Below, piece after piece: positions 26,222 through 35,318 of a stretch of 50,995 nucleotides of DNA; the stretch's first letter is position 1, and the number at the start of each line of letters is the position of its first letter. The DNA lies in NCBI GenBank assembly GCA_024401515.1, contig JAKSKY010000004.1:1-50995 (forward strand), written 5' to 3'. The translations under genes and the position numbers were made by a program. This DNA comes from Paludibacteraceae bacterium (GTDB lineage: Bacteria; Bacteroidota; Bacteroidia; Bacteroidales; Paludibacteraceae). The notes beneath the pieces were generated by a model that did not search any database, was not told where the DNA came from, and was given only the letters and a program-made list of their open reading frames with translations.

Positions 26222-27364
26222 TTATTTACCCTTGTACATCTCTTCGTAGTACTTTTCATAATCACCACTAGTGATGTTATCCATCCACTCTTGGTTATCC
26301 AAATACCACTTAACAGTCTTCTCTATACCCTCTTCAAACTGAAGGCTTGGTTCCCAACCCAATTCTCTTTGTAATTTAGTTGAATCAATCGCATAACGAG
26401 CATCATGGCCCAAACGATCAGTCACATAGGTGATCAAATCCATGTCCTCGCCTTCCCTACGGCCCAACAAGCGATCAACTGTCTTGATAACCACCTTAAT
26501 GATATCAATGTTTTTCCACTCATTGAATCCTCCGATATTGTAAGTCTCAGCCACCTTACCATTGTGGAAGATCACGTCAATCGCGCGAGCATGATCCTCA
26601 ACAAACAACCAGTCACGGACATTCTCACCCTTACCATACACAGGCAATGGTTTACGATGACGGATGTTATTGATAAACAACGGAATCAACTTCTCAGGGA
26701 ATTGATAAGGGCCATAGTTATTGGAGCAATTCGTCACGATTGTAGGCATACCATATGTGTCATGGAATGCGCGTACAAAGTGATCTGAGCCAGCCTTTGA
26801 AGCTGAATATGGAGAGTGAGGATTGTATTTCGTCGTCTCGTAGAAGAAATCCTCACCATATGCCAAGTGATGCTCACTGCTAGAGGCAGTAGTTGAGAAT
26901 GGAGGCTCAATTCCCTCTGGATGCGTCATGGACAATGCGCCATAGACCTCATCGGTAGAAATATGATAGAATCGCTTGCCCTCATATTTTTCAGGCAATG
27001 ATTCCCAATACAATTTAGCAGCTTGCAACAAAGAGAGTGTTCCCATCACATTGGTCTTCGCGAAAGTGAACGGATCTTTGATGGAACGATCCACGTGGCT
27101 CTCTGCCGCAAGGTGGATAACACCATCAATCTTCTCGTCTTGCATTAATTGATAGAACGCATCGAAATCACAGATATCCATCTTAACAAACTTGTAATTG
27201 GTACGACCCTCTATATCCTTCAAATTCGCCAAATTACCCGCATAAGTAAGTTTGTCTAAGTTAATGATATTGTAATCAGGATATTTGTTTACAAATAATC
27301 TCACCACATGAGAGCCGATAAATCCAGCTCCACCTGTAATCACAATGTTTCTCTTACTAGCCAT
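26222..27364 (-). CDS. rmlB: dTDP-glucose 4,6-dehydratase
   Basis: A 380-residue short-chain dehydrogenase family enzyme. It has the NAD motif G-G-A-G-F-I-G-S-H (residues 11-19), the T-D-E triad at 137-139 used for dehydration, and Y186-x3-K190 in P-Y-S-A-S-K. It converts dTDP-glucose to dTDP-4-keto-6-deoxyglucose. RmlA, RmlC and RmlD are not in the window, so the product is not necessarily meant for rhamnose. The FdtA-like ketoisomerases at 20425-21247 use exactly this intermediate. It is the last gene before a strong terminator, 47 nt after the aminotransferase gene. Confidence 0.93.
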   Translation of the reverse strand: MASKRNIVITGGAGFIGSHVVRLFVNKYPDYNIINLDKLTYAGNLANLKDIEGRTNYKFVKMDICDFDAFYQLMQDEKIDGVIHLAAESHVDRSIKDPFTFAKTNVMGTLSLLQAAKLYWESLPEKYEGKRFYHISTDEVYGALSMTHPEGIEPPFSTTASSSEHHLAYGEDFFYETTKYNPHSPYSASKAGSDHFVRAFHDTYGMPTIVTNCSNNYGPYQFPEKLIPLFINNIRHRKPLPVYGKGENVRDWLFVEDHARAIDVIFHNGKVAETYNIGGFNEWKNIDIIKVVIKTVDRLLGRREGEDMDLITYVTDRLGHDARYAIDSTKLQRELGWEPSLQFEEGIEKTVKWYLDNQEWMDNITSGDYEKYYEEMYKGK

Positions 27365-27411
27365 ATATTTTTCTTATTATGTTTTACTAAATATTAAAAT
27401 CCGATGGGTTA

Positions 27412-28551
27412 TTAGACCTGCGTCCCATCAAAAAAATCAAGTATCTTCTGAGATATAAAATCAACCGTTTCATCCGACAACTCCGAATGCATCGGCAATG
27501 ACAATACCACATTTGACAAGTGCTCAGCCACAGGAAAATCACCCGATTGATATCTGGAATCCTGATAAGCTTTCTGCAAATGTAGTGGAATTGGATAATA
27601 TATCATAGAATTAATGCCATTTCCTTTCAAAAAATGTTGAAGAGAATCACGATTTTCCGTAGGGACTTGAATCGTATATTGGTGAAAGGAATGGGTGGAC
27701 TGGTTATTTTTCGCAGGCAAAACAATTTGCGGAATATCCGCCAATTTTAAATCATAGCGAGCCGCTGCACGCTGTCTATTAGCGATGTATTCGTCCAAAT
27801 ATCGCAATTTGACATCCAAAATGGCCGCTTGCATGCTATCAAGGCGGGAATTAACCCCGACTCTGTCATGATGATAACGCACTGTCATGCCATGGTTAGC
27901 GATGCATTTCGCGGTTTGGGCGATTTCATCATCATCGGTGAAAAGCGCACCGCCGTCTCCATAACAACCCAAATTTTTGGATGGGAAAAAAGAGGTGCAT
28001 CCTATATGTCCCATACATCCTGACTTTTTCACGCTTCCATCGGCGAAACGATATTCTGAACCAGTTGATTGACAAGCATCCTCCACCACAAAAAGATGAT
28101 GATTCCGGGCCAAGGCAAGAATTGCCTCCATATTCGCATTCTGGCCAAACAAATGGACTGGCACAATTGCCTTTGTTTTAGGCGTAATAGCCCTTTCCAC
28201 CGCCTCAACAGAGAGACAAAAAGTACGAGGATCCACATCCACCACAACAGGCGTAAGGCCCAAAAGAGCCACGACTTCAGCCGTAGCTATGAATGTGAAA
28301 GTAGGGGTGATCACCTCATCGCCCGGCTGCAAACCTAACGACATCAAGGCTATCTGCAAGGCGTCGGTTCCATTTCCGACAGGGATGACGTGCTTTACGC
28401 CTAAATAGGTTTCGAAATTGTGTTGGAATCGAGTAACTGCCCCACCCTTCACGAATTCCGTGGAGTTCAACACATCTTGTATGGCAGAATCAATTTCATC
28501 CTTGATTCTAAGATATTGTCCCTTGAGATCCACCATCGGAATTTGTTCCAT
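27412..28551 (-). CDS. Sugar-nucleotide aminotransferase, DegT/DnrJ/EryC1/StrS family (WbpE-like)
   Basis: A 379-residue PLP enzyme, counted from the ATG at 28551; the frame also allows a GTG two codons upstream. K192 in F-F-P-S-K-N-L-G-C-Y-G-D-G-G forms the aldimine and D158 in V-E-D-A-C-Q binds the cofactor nitrogen. P-M-V-D-L-K-G-Q-Y and G-N-G-T-D-A-L-Q match WbpE/WlbC-type enzymes that aminate 3-keto UDP-uronates. The gene stands 11 nt after truA, apart from the WbpB- and WbpD-like genes, which lie in the next operon. It could alternatively act on the dTDP sugar. Confidence 0.82.
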   Translation of the reverse strand: MEQIPMVDLKGQYLRIKDEIDSAIQDVLNSTEFVKGGAVTRFQHNFETYLGVKHVIPVGNGTDALQIALMSLGLQPGDEVITPTFTFIATAEVVALLGLTPVVVDVDPRTFCLSVEAVERAITPKTKAIVPVHLFGQNANMEAILALARNHHLFVVEDACQSTGSEYRFADGSVKKSGCMGHIGCTSFFPSKNLGCYGDGGALFTDDDEIAQTAKCIANHGMTVRYHHDRVGVNSRLDSMQAAILDVKLRYLDEYIANRQRAAARYDLKLADIPQIVLPAKNNQSTHSFHQYTIQVPTENRDSLQHFLKGNGINSMIYYPIPLHLQKAYQDSRYQSGDFPVAEHLSNVVLSLPMHSELSDETVDFISQKILDFFDGTQV

Positions 28552-28562
28552 ACGCACATCTT

Positions 28563-29291
28563 TTAATATTCCACATCACACAAATAAAGTCCCTCCGCAG
28601 GTGCAGATGTTCCAGCCGAACATCGATCTTTCCGTTCTATGACCGCCCGAAATTCCTCAACACTCATCTTACCCTTTCCGACCTCCAACATAGTCCCAAC
28701 AATCGCACGGACCATATTACGAAGGAAACGATCCGCCTTCACCGTAAAAACCAAACAATCCTCCTCCTCGCTCCACTCCGCAAGCATGATTTTACAATTA
28801 TTGGTCTTGGTATCGGTATGGACCTTGCTAAAGCTAGTAAAATCGGTATAATCAAATAATGCGGCAGCCGCTTCATTCATCCTCTCCACATTCAATGGAA
28901 AGGTCATTTTTGCGGCCAAATCGCTCAAAAAAGGACTCTTTTTGCGTGTAATATAATATTTATAAGTTCTTGATTTAGCATCAAAACGGGCATGAAAATC
29001 ATCGGCAACCCTTTTCAAGTCATATACAGCGATGTCCAAAGGGAGCAAACTGTTCAGTTTGTTAGTCAAGGCCTTAAAATCATTGATTTCACCGTCAAAA
29101 TCAAAATGGGCCGCCATTCTTTTGGCATGTACACCGGCATCTGTTCTTCCGGCACCTGTCAATTCCACCTCCTGGCGCAACACCAAAGATAAAGCCGAGG
29201 TGAGTACAGACTGTACGGTCACCTCGTTAGGTTGGACTTGCCAACCATGGTAATTAGTTCCTTTGTATGAGAATCCTATCAAATAACGCAT
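28563..29291 (-). CDS. truA: tRNA pseudouridine(38-40) synthase TruA
   Basis: A 242-residue protein of normal TruA length. The catalytic aspartate is D51 in G-A-G-R-T-D-A-G-V-H-A. The N-terminal R-Y-L-I-G-F-S-Y-K-G-T-N-Y-H-G-W-Q and the C-terminal F-L-R-N-M-V-R-A-I-V-G-T-M-L-E-V-G motif are both present. It makes pseudouridine at positions 38-40 of tRNA anticodon arms. It follows dapA by 21 nt and precedes a sugar aminotransferase gene by 11 nt, so a housekeeping gene pair is fused to polysaccharide genes. Confidence 0.95.
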   Translation of the reverse strand: MRYLIGFSYKGTNYHGWQVQPNEVTVQSVLTSALSLVLRQEVELTGAGRTDAGVHAKRMAAHFDFDGEINDFKALTNKLNSLLPLDIAVYDLKRVADDFHARFDAKSRTYKYYITRKKSPFLSDLAAKMTFPLNVERMNEAAAALFDYTDFTSFSKVHTDTKTNNCKIMLAEWSEEEDCLVFTVKADRFLRNMVRAIVGTMLEVGKGKMSVEEFRAVIERKDRCSAGTSAPAEGLYLCDVEY

Positions 29292-29312
29292 GGAATCGTC
29301 ACTGATGGAGGA

Positions 29313-30206
29313 CTAACACTTTATGTTTAGGCCATTTAAGACCTCTCTAATCTTCTCGTAAGTCGTCATTCTGGTAGGAACGAGAGGCAAACGCAATCTA
29401 TTGTTGATATAACCCATCAAAGAGAGCATACACTTCGCACCGGCAGGGTTTCCATCCACGAATAACAAATCGAATAAATCGGTAAATTTCTGATGAATTT
29501 GTCGAGCGGACTCATAATCACCTTGCAAAGAGAGTCTTACCATTCGACCAAACTCCTTAGGGAATGCGTTTCCGATAACAGAAATCACACCTTGCGCACC
29601 CATAGTAATCAATGGATATGTAATACCATCATCACCAGAAATCACCATGAAATCCTTTGGCTTTCTCTTGATGATATCATTAATTTGGTCCATGTTTCCA
29701 CAAGCCTCCTTAATCGCGATGATATTCTTGAAATCACGGGCCAATCTAACCGTAGTCTCGACCTGCATATTCACACCAGTACGACCTGGCACATTGTACA
29801 AAATGACAGGGACAGGAGAGGCCTCGGCGATCGCCTTATAATGTTGATAGATTCCCTCTTGGGATGGCTTATTATAATAAGGGACAACAGAAAGGATCGC
29901 ATCTATTCCGGTGAAATCATCGTTTTTCAACTTCTCAACGATACCTCTTGTATTGTTACCACCCAATCCAAGTACGATCGGAACTTGTCCTTTAACTTTG
30001 CTTTGAACAAATTGGATAATAGACTTCTTTTCCTCTTCAGACAAGGTCGGCGTTTCGGCCGTCGTGCCCAACACTACTAAATAATCGATACCATTCTGCA
30101 ATTGGTAATCCAATAATCTACCAAGTGCATCGTAATCGACACTCTCATCTTCCTTAAATGGGGTAATCAGAGCGATACCCAATCCTGTAAACTTCGTCTG
30201 TACCAT
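29313..30206 (-). CDS. dapA: 4-hydroxy-tetrahydrodipicolinate synthase
   Basis: A 297-residue TIM-barrel aldolase. The Schiff-base lysine is K166 in I-I-A-I-K-E-A-C-G; Y137 in Y-N-V-P-G-R-T and T48-T49 complete the active site, with Y111 as the partner from the neighbouring subunit. It condenses pyruvate with aspartate semialdehyde in lysine and diaminopimelate synthesis. It seems to be the first gene of an operon with truA, the aminotransferase gene and rmlB. A TATCTTTG box lies about 27-34 nt before the start codon. Confidence 0.94.
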   Translation of the reverse strand: MVQTKFTGLGIALITPFKEDESVDYDALGRLLDYQLQNGIDYLVVLGTTAETPTLSEEEKKSIIQFVQSKVKGQVPIVLGLGGNNTRGIVEKLKNDDFTGIDAILSVVPYYNKPSQEGIYQHYKAIAEASPVPVILYNVPGRTGVNMQVETTVRLARDFKNIIAIKEACGNMDQINDIIKRKPKDFMVISGDDGITYPLITMGAQGVISVIGNAFPKEFGRMVRLSLQGDYESARQIHQKFTDLFDLLFVDGNPAGAKCMLSLMGYINNRLRLPLVPTRMTTYEKIREVLNGLNIKC

Positions 30207-30232
30207 AGACTATCTCCAAATTATCTGGAACG

Positions 30233-30240
30233 CAAAGATA
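30233..30240 (-). promoter_or_regulatory. Candidate -7 element for dapA
   Basis: TATCTTTG on the minus strand fits TAnnTTTG and sits 27 nt before the dapA ATG. No matching TTTG or TTG was found at the proper distance upstream, so only half of the promoter is visible. Confidence 0.45.
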
Positions 30241-30245
30241 TAAAA

Positions 30246-30782
30246 TTATCCCTTTGTTTTGATGGTCCGCAGATAAAATAATATTTGATCTAATATTTGT
30301 TCCGCCGTCGCATTGGAAGGCATAGACATCTTAAAATCGTAAAAATCATAGAATGGTTTATCCATTCCACATTTGCAATGGGCAGAAGAAACCTGCGCCA
30401 AATACTTTAACGGGAGCGACTCCTTCTTCGTCAAATCGATAAGGATATCAAATGGCTGGGAAAGGAATTTGCCTGTAATGATATTGTTCGGTTTCTCCAA
30501 TAAATTCACAGATTTCTTATCGAAAAAGAAAACTTTTTCCGAATCGCCGGTACGAGGATCATACTTGGGAATCATACACCAAATCTTCGCGTTTTTCTTA
30601 TCGGCCACCCTTTGATATAAATTAGAGAAAAGGGTATGATTGATGTGTTCGACATCGATCAATAAAACGACCGATTCGACATCGTCCCAATTCATGAAGC
30701 GTTTGTCACGCACTCTTTTCGATTTCTTCAAAAAAGATTTTGCGCTATTATCAATGTATTTTCTTTTAAACTCCAAAAACAT
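30246..30782 (-). CDS. Conserved Bacteroidota protein, DUF6913-like
   Basis: A 178-residue protein without signal peptide or membrane segment. It has a basic start, a V-V-L-L-I-D-V-E-H segment near residues 38-46, F-D-I-L-I-D-L-T near residues 110-117, and several lysine-rich stretches. The pattern matches a small family usually seen in Bacteroidota near dapA and listed as DUF6913; this is recalled, not searched. No biochemical role is known. It lies 39 nt before dapA and may share transcription with it. A TATATTTG box is found at 30829-30822. Confidence 0.6.
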   Translation of the reverse strand: MFLEFKRKYIDNSAKSFLKKSKRVRDKRFMNWDDVESVVLLIDVEHINHTLFSNLYQRVADKKNAKIWCMIPKYDPRTGDSEKVFFFDKKSVNLLEKPNNIITGKFLSQPFDILIDLTKKESLPLKYLAQVSSAHCKCGMDKPFYDFYDFKMSMPSNATAEQILDQILFYLRTIKTKG

Positions 30783-30821
30783 GATACACTCCTATTTTAC
30801 ATCAGTCACTCAATCAATATG

Positions 30822-30829
30822 CAAATATA
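30822..30829 (-). promoter_or_regulatory. Candidate -7 element for the DUF6913-like gene
   Basis: TATATTTG on the minus strand lies 40 nt before the start codon of the gene at 30782. No -33 element at the usual spacing was found. Confidence 0.4.
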
Positions 30830-30862
30830 GTCATTTTCAAACGAACATCATCATTTTTCGCA

Positions 30863-33046
30863 CTAATGCGCCAACGTTAAGGAGAGGCCAAACTTCAAAT
30901 AGCTTGGATCCATAGCATAACCTCTCATATACAATGAGTTATGTTTGTTTGTCCACAACTTATTCAAATGGTTCATTTCCAAATAGAATCTTGCCCGTTT
31001 CAAATGGAAATTCACAAATGCGTTCATATACAAATATTCGCCATACTTCTGATAAAACTCACTTTCAGGATTCTGCAAGAAGAATTGTCCAGTCGCCGGC
31101 AAATAATTAGGGGCATAATAAGCTGAATTCCAACGGCCATCCACACCAATCTGAAGATTCAAGACCTTGAATAGCTTGTCAAAACGGAAATAGGCCGCAG
31201 AATACCAGTTGATGGACGGCAACGGCAGAATGGAGTTGTTGCTGCACTTCTGTAATACCAAATCATTATCCCAATGGAAACGCCATACGGATGCTCTTTC
31301 CCTTATCGCGAATGAAAGCACTTGAATCGTTCCATCATATTGGGCTGGCAACGCAAAGCGGTCCCAATAGATGTAATTGGACAAATTCTTCATGGTCGCA
31401 GTGGCGGAAAGACCGATTTTATCGTAAAAAGCGAAGGTGGGGAAACGCAAAGTTCCATCTACCGAGAAGGTGTTTTTGTAATCAAAGTCCCTATTCCACT
31501 CTATATGGTTGGAAAAATAGTGTTCCTCAAAATAATCTGGACATTCACGATCGTATGAAACATTCGCTTCAATCTCAACACGTTGTTTTCCCCAGTTGGC
31601 CTTGCTGGATAACGCGCCGCCCAAACTCAAGCTTCCAGCCCTCTCCTTCTCATCCAAGAAGTAGTATTCACCGAAGAAATCATAGGTAAACGCCTCTCCG
31701 CTATGTTTAGACAATTTAGCGCCAATACCCATCTTCTGCTTATAAGTGGAGGTATAGACCGGATTCATCAAATAACCCAAAGAATCGTTGTAATGGGTGA
31801 CAGGTCCGGTAGCCAAAGAGCGTTCCTTATCTAAAGCGGTATACTTCTTCACATCAAGCGTCACATAAGCGGCCAGACCGAACCTCATCAATTTGTTAAA
31901 CTCCTCGTTCAAAGTGATTCCCACCGCATGTTTCATATGCCAGAAACGGGTGGAATCGACCGTTTTCAACGAATCCCACAATGGTTTGTCATTCAATCCA
32001 TAGGCATGATAAAAGCTATCCACATTTATACCGGAAGGGTCCAATGAACGTTCGTAATATCGTCTCCTATCCGCCTCAGATTCAAACGTATAAATAATGG
32101 ATGTCACCGGTACGAATTCATATTTAAATGAATCCTTCGCTACGGAAATCTCCTTCTCAAAACCAAAATGTTTTTTGAGGTTCAAATAAGCATTCCAGTT
32201 GCGCACCTTATTGAACGCGTTTTCATTCGAAAAGACCGGAATATTGGCAGGATCCATATTTCCTGTGTTTTTAGGATCCGAGATGTATCTATCATCAAGG
32301 AATCCACCGCTTTCATAGGATTCAAATCCATTGATGGAGATAGCGGCCATATATTCGAAACTGCCTCCTTGGTAAGAGGAGAAAAAGCCGATATTATGAT
32401 ATTTAGTAGAGGATGACTGATAGGCGCCATAAGCCTTGGTCCAGTTGCCATACATACCAAAATTCAACTTCGCCCCCGCATTCACCGTGAATAAACCATC
32501 TATAAAACGGTTATCACGGTTGTGGGTTCCGCCTCCATAATAATCCACATAAGAAAAGGGATCCTTGGTGTTGTAATACTGTATCTCATCGATTGGACGG
32601 TAGAACAGTTGATAAGGTTGGAAGAAAATAAAATCGGTTTTATTGTAACGGTCGGCAAAAATGGCGGATTGTGATGGAGAACCCAAATTACCAAGCGTCT
32701 GCAAATTGACTGTCTCTTTCAATGCATGGTTGTTAATATAGAATTCAGCCATTGAAGTATCCAACGCACCCTCCGTCTTAAAACCGATAGGGCCTTCCGA
32801 ACGCCAACAATAAATAGATCGGTTGGCCATAATGGAATCACGGACCCTACGTCTCTCCATCTCCTTTTCGGAGAGTTCTTCCCTATGTTTTCTAGATTTC
32901 TTCGACGATAATGTATCAACCGAAAGCGTCACAGAGTCTTTCTTCGCCTCCTGGACAGACAAAGAATCTGAGGTTTCACCGGCACCCATCACGATGGCCG
33001 GCATCCACCATAACAACGCTAAAAATATTTTCGTATAAAGTTTCAT
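30863..33046 (-). CDS. Putative outer-membrane porin (Bacteroidota putative porin family)
   Basis: The protein has 727 residues from the ATG at 33046, which begins a signal peptide (MKLYTKIFLALLWWMPAIVMGA). The frame remains open upstream but that part overlaps the next gene. After a short serine/lysine-rich linker with charged residues, the sequence is dominated by alternating aromatic strands typical of a beta-barrel (for instance F-D-K-L-F-K-V-L-N-L-Q-I-G-V-D-G-R-W near the end) and finishes in Y-L-K-F-G-L-S-L-T-L-A-H. It resembles the PF14121 group, whose cargo is unknown. It follows the DUF2238 gene by 43 nt. Confidence 0.7.
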   Translation of the reverse strand: MKLYTKIFLALLWWMPAIVMGAGETSDSLSVQEAKKDSVTLSVDTLSSKKSRKHREELSEKEMERRRVRDSIMANRSIYCWRSEGPIGFKTEGALDTSMAEFYINNHALKETVNLQTLGNLGSPSQSAIFADRYNKTDFIFFQPYQLFYRPIDEIQYYNTKDPFSYVDYYGGGTHNRDNRFIDGLFTVNAGAKLNFGMYGNWTKAYGAYQSSSTKYHNIGFFSSYQGGSFEYMAAISINGFESYESGGFLDDRYISDPKNTGNMDPANIPVFSNENAFNKVRNWNAYLNLKKHFGFEKEISVAKDSFKYEFVPVTSIIYTFESEADRRRYYERSLDPSGINVDSFYHAYGLNDKPLWDSLKTVDSTRFWHMKHAVGITLNEEFNKLMRFGLAAYVTLDVKKYTALDKERSLATGPVTHYNDSLGYLMNPVYTSTYKQKMGIGAKLSKHSGEAFTYDFFGEYYFLDEKERAGSLSLGGALSSKANWGKQRVEIEANVSYDRECPDYFEEHYFSNHIEWNRDFDYKNTFSVDGTLRFPTFAFYDKIGLSATATMKNLSNYIYWDRFALPAQYDGTIQVLSFAIRERASVWRFHWDNDLVLQKCSNNSILPLPSINWYSAAYFRFDKLFKVLNLQIGVDGRWNSAYYAPNYLPATGQFFLQNPESEFYQKYGEYLYMNAFVNFHLKRARFYLEMNHLNKLWTNKHNSLYMRGYAMDPSYLKFGLSLTLAH

Positions 33047-33089
33047 ACAAATCATTCTGGAGCGATAAACAAGGAATCGCCCACATAGT

Positions 33090-33719
33090 TTATTTACTAT
33101 CAGCTCTCCATTTATGGCGATACCATAAAACCCAAGCGGACAAAGCACCGATCAATGCCCATAAAATATCCTTCTGGGTATCAAAAGGATCACCCTGAGC
33201 TCCCACAAAATCGTCAGCGCCTTCCACTGAATAAAATATGGTGCCATACTCGATCAATTCATATGCCGCACTGACCGCAAGAGAGACACTGATGGCCAAA
33301 AAAGCGGAAAAACCGCCCTTTTGAGTCACGCCACGCACGACAAGCAATTGGCGACAAGCCAAGTAAGGGGTAAAACCTTGCATAAAATGGCCCAATTTAT
33401 CGTAGTTGTTACGACTCCACCCCAATGTTTGACCCAAGAAATCATCCGGATTGAAAAACGGCACCTTAGGATATGAATAGATACCGCCAATCACAAGAAC
33501 AAAAATATGGACAATGATGACCACATTTAAAAAACCTGGCAAATGCACCCCTTTCGCAATTAAAGAAAGGATGAAGAACAAACCAATGAAAGCAGGAGCG
33601 GTCTCCATCACCCAGACAGCGTTATCATACGCCAAAGCGACGGTAAGCGCACTAAGCAGCGTCACTCCCATGTAAAGAAGAAACACATTGTCTTTCAATA
33701 ATTTTGTCTGATCTGTCAT
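33090..33719 (-). CDS. DUF2238 (YjdF-like) inner-membrane protein
   Basis: A 209-residue protein with about six hydrophobic segments. It contains W-S-R-N-N-Y-D-K-L-G-H-F-M-Q-G-F near residues 100-115, A-A-Y-E-L-I-E-Y near residues 150-157 and D-P-F-D-T-Q-K-D-I-L-W-A near residues 177-188. These histidine- and acid-bearing membrane motifs are those of the PF09997 family of E. coli YjdF. The function is unknown. A TATCTTTG box lies at 33758-33751. Confidence 0.78.
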   Translation of the reverse strand: MTDQTKLLKDNVFLLYMGVTLLSALTVALAYDNAVWVMETAPAFIGLFFILSLIAKGVHLPGFLNVVIIVHIFVLVIGGIYSYPKVPFFNPDDFLGQTLGWSRNNYDKLGHFMQGFTPYLACRQLLVVRGVTQKGGFSAFLAISVSLAVSAAYELIEYGTIFYSVEGADDFVGAQGDPFDTQKDILWALIGALSAWVLWYRHKWRADSK

Positions 33720-33750
33720 GCAAATGAAATTTCCTTTTTTTCCTAAAATG

Positions 33751-33758
33751 CAAAGATA
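33751..33758 (-). promoter_or_regulatory. Candidate -7 element for the DUF2238 gene
   Basis: TATCTTTG on the minus strand lies 32 nt before the start at 33719. A CAAA (TTTG on the minus strand) at 33784-33787 is too far away (25 nt) for a standard -33 element. Confidence 0.4.
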
Positions 33759-33928
33759 AGAAAAAAATAAGATTACGCTTTATCAAATCAACTGGAATCG
33801 GAATTTTTGTATTTAAAAATCAGTTAAAACCAAAAGACGTTTCAACTATCTTAACGATAAGGAAGAGGCTCTTCCCGAAGAGTAGATATAAAAACAAAAT
33901 TGTTACCCCTTTTATCCAATATTTTATG

Positions 33929-33936
33929 TAACTTTG
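33929..33936 (+). promoter_or_regulatory. Candidate -7 element for purM
   Basis: TAACTTTG on the plus strand lies 27 nt before the purM ATG. No -33 element at the usual spacing was found. The 244-nt spacer before it holds nothing else I can name. Confidence 0.45.
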
Positions 33937-33963
33937 TAGTCGATTAAGAAAAACAAAAAGATT

Positions 33964-35130
33964 ATGAGTGACCAACGTTACAATCTTCGTGGAGTATCCG
34001 CCAGCAAGGAGGATGTCCATAACGCGATCAAAAACATCGACAAGGGTATTTACCCTAAAGCTTTCTGTAAAATAATCCCTGATATTTTAGGTGGTGACCC
34101 AGACTATTGCAACATCATGCATGCGGATGGCGCCGGAACCAAATCGTCATTGGCTTACCTTTACTGGAAAGAGACTGGTGACCTATCCGTTTGGAAAGGT
34201 ATTGCGCAAGATGCGTTGATCATGAATATCGATGACCTACTCTGCGTAGGAGCGACTGACAATATTTTGGTATCATCCACCATCGGAAGAAACAAACTTC
34301 TAGTTCCAGGAGAGGTGATTTCAGCCATCATCAACGGAACAGACGAATTGTTGGCGGAGCTTCGTGAAATGGGTGTCGGCGTATACGCCACTGGCGGTGA
34401 GACCGCTGATGTGGGTGACTTGGTCCGTACCATCATCGTGGATAGCACAGTAACTTGCAGAATGAAGCGTTCCGATGTCATCGACAACGCCAACATCCAA
34501 CCAGGCGATGTTATCGTAGGTTTGGCATCATATGGACAAGCCACTTACGAGAAGGAGTACAATGGTGGAATGGGTAGCAATGGTTTGACTTCCGCCCGCC
34601 ACGATGTCTTCGCGAAATACTTGGCCAAGAAATATCCTGAGAGTTTTGACGCTGCCGTTCCCGATGAATTGGTATATTCTGGTGGTTTGAAGTTGACAGA
34701 CGCAGTGGAGAACTGTCCAGTCAACGCTGGAAAGATGGTACTTTCCCCTACCCGTACCTACGCACCAGTCATCAAGAAGGTGTTGGACGAACTCCGTCCA
34801 TCCATCCATGGTATGATCCACTGCTCCGGCGGTGCGCAAACCAAGGTGCTTCACTTTGTTGAGAATGTGAAAATCACTAAGAACAATATGTTCCCTGTTC
34901 CTCCATTGTTCAAGACCATCCAAGAGCAATCCGGCACAGATTGGCAAGAGATGTACAAGGTGTTCAACATGGGTCACCGCTTCGAAATCTATTTGCCAAA
35001 AGAGAAGGCGAACGACGTGATCAAGATCTCCAAATCATTCGGAATCGACGCTCAAATTGTTGGTTTTGTGGAGAAAGCGGAGAAGACTCAACTCGTTATC
35101 GAAAGCGAATTCGGACGTTTCGAATACTAA
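33964..35130 (+). CDS. purM: Phosphoribosylformylglycinamidine cyclo-ligase (AIR synthetase)
   Basis: A 388-residue enzyme of de novo purine synthesis that closes FGAM to AIR with ATP. It has H-A-D-G-A-G-T-K-S-S near residues 53-62, D-D-L-L-C-V-G-A near residues 90-97, and A-T-G-G-E-T-A-D near residues 136-143, all part of the PurM/ThiL-type ATP-binding fold. The length is somewhat above the E. coli enzyme (345 residues), as in other Bacteroidota members. It is a single-gene unit ended by a terminator. Confidence 0.93.
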   Translation: MSDQRYNLRGVSASKEDVHNAIKNIDKGIYPKAFCKIIPDILGGDPDYCNIMHADGAGTKSSLAYLYWKETGDLSVWKGIAQDALIMNIDDLLCVGATDNILVSSTIGRNKLLVPGEVISAIINGTDELLAELREMGVGVYATGGETADVGDLVRTIIVDSTVTCRMKRSDVIDNANIQPGDVIVGLASYGQATYEKEYNGGMGSNGLTSARHDVFAKYLAKKYPESFDAAVPDELVYSGGLKLTDAVENCPVNAGKMVLSPTRTYAPVIKKVLDELRPSIHGMIHCSGGAQTKVLHFVENVKITKNNMFPVPPLFKTIQEQSGTDWQEMYKVFNMGHRFEIYLPKEKANDVIKISKSFGIDAQIVGFVEKAEKTQLVIESEFGRFEY

Positions 35131-35150
35131 AAAAACATAGTTTCAAAGCA

Positions 35151-35179
35151 AGGGCATTCCATTATGGGATGCCCTTTTT
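35151..35179 (+). terminator. Intrinsic terminator after purM
   Basis: A 10-bp stem with one G-U pair (35151-35160 with 35166-35175) encloses a 5-nt loop and is followed by TTTTT. It begins 20 nt after the purM stop. Confidence 0.88.
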
Positions 35180-35252
35180 GTTTTAAACGTCCATTCTTTG
35201 AAAGAAATTCGCCAATCATTGAAAAATCTAACCTTCTTCCCTCGCATTCATC

Positions 35253-35260
35253 TATATTTG
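35253..35260 (+). promoter_or_regulatory. Candidate -7 element for the CotH-kinase gene
   Basis: TATATTTG lies 58 nt before the start codon at 35319. No -33 element was found at the normal spacing. Confidence 0.4.
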
Positions 35261-35318
35261 CTTTGAATACTACAGAAAGATTCGTCTTTAAAAACCATAA
35301 ACACAAACACGAAGATTT

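Noticed and set aside
29493-30080. 195-codon plus-strand frame opposite dapA
   Set aside because: Antisense shadow of dapA with no promoter and no domain features.
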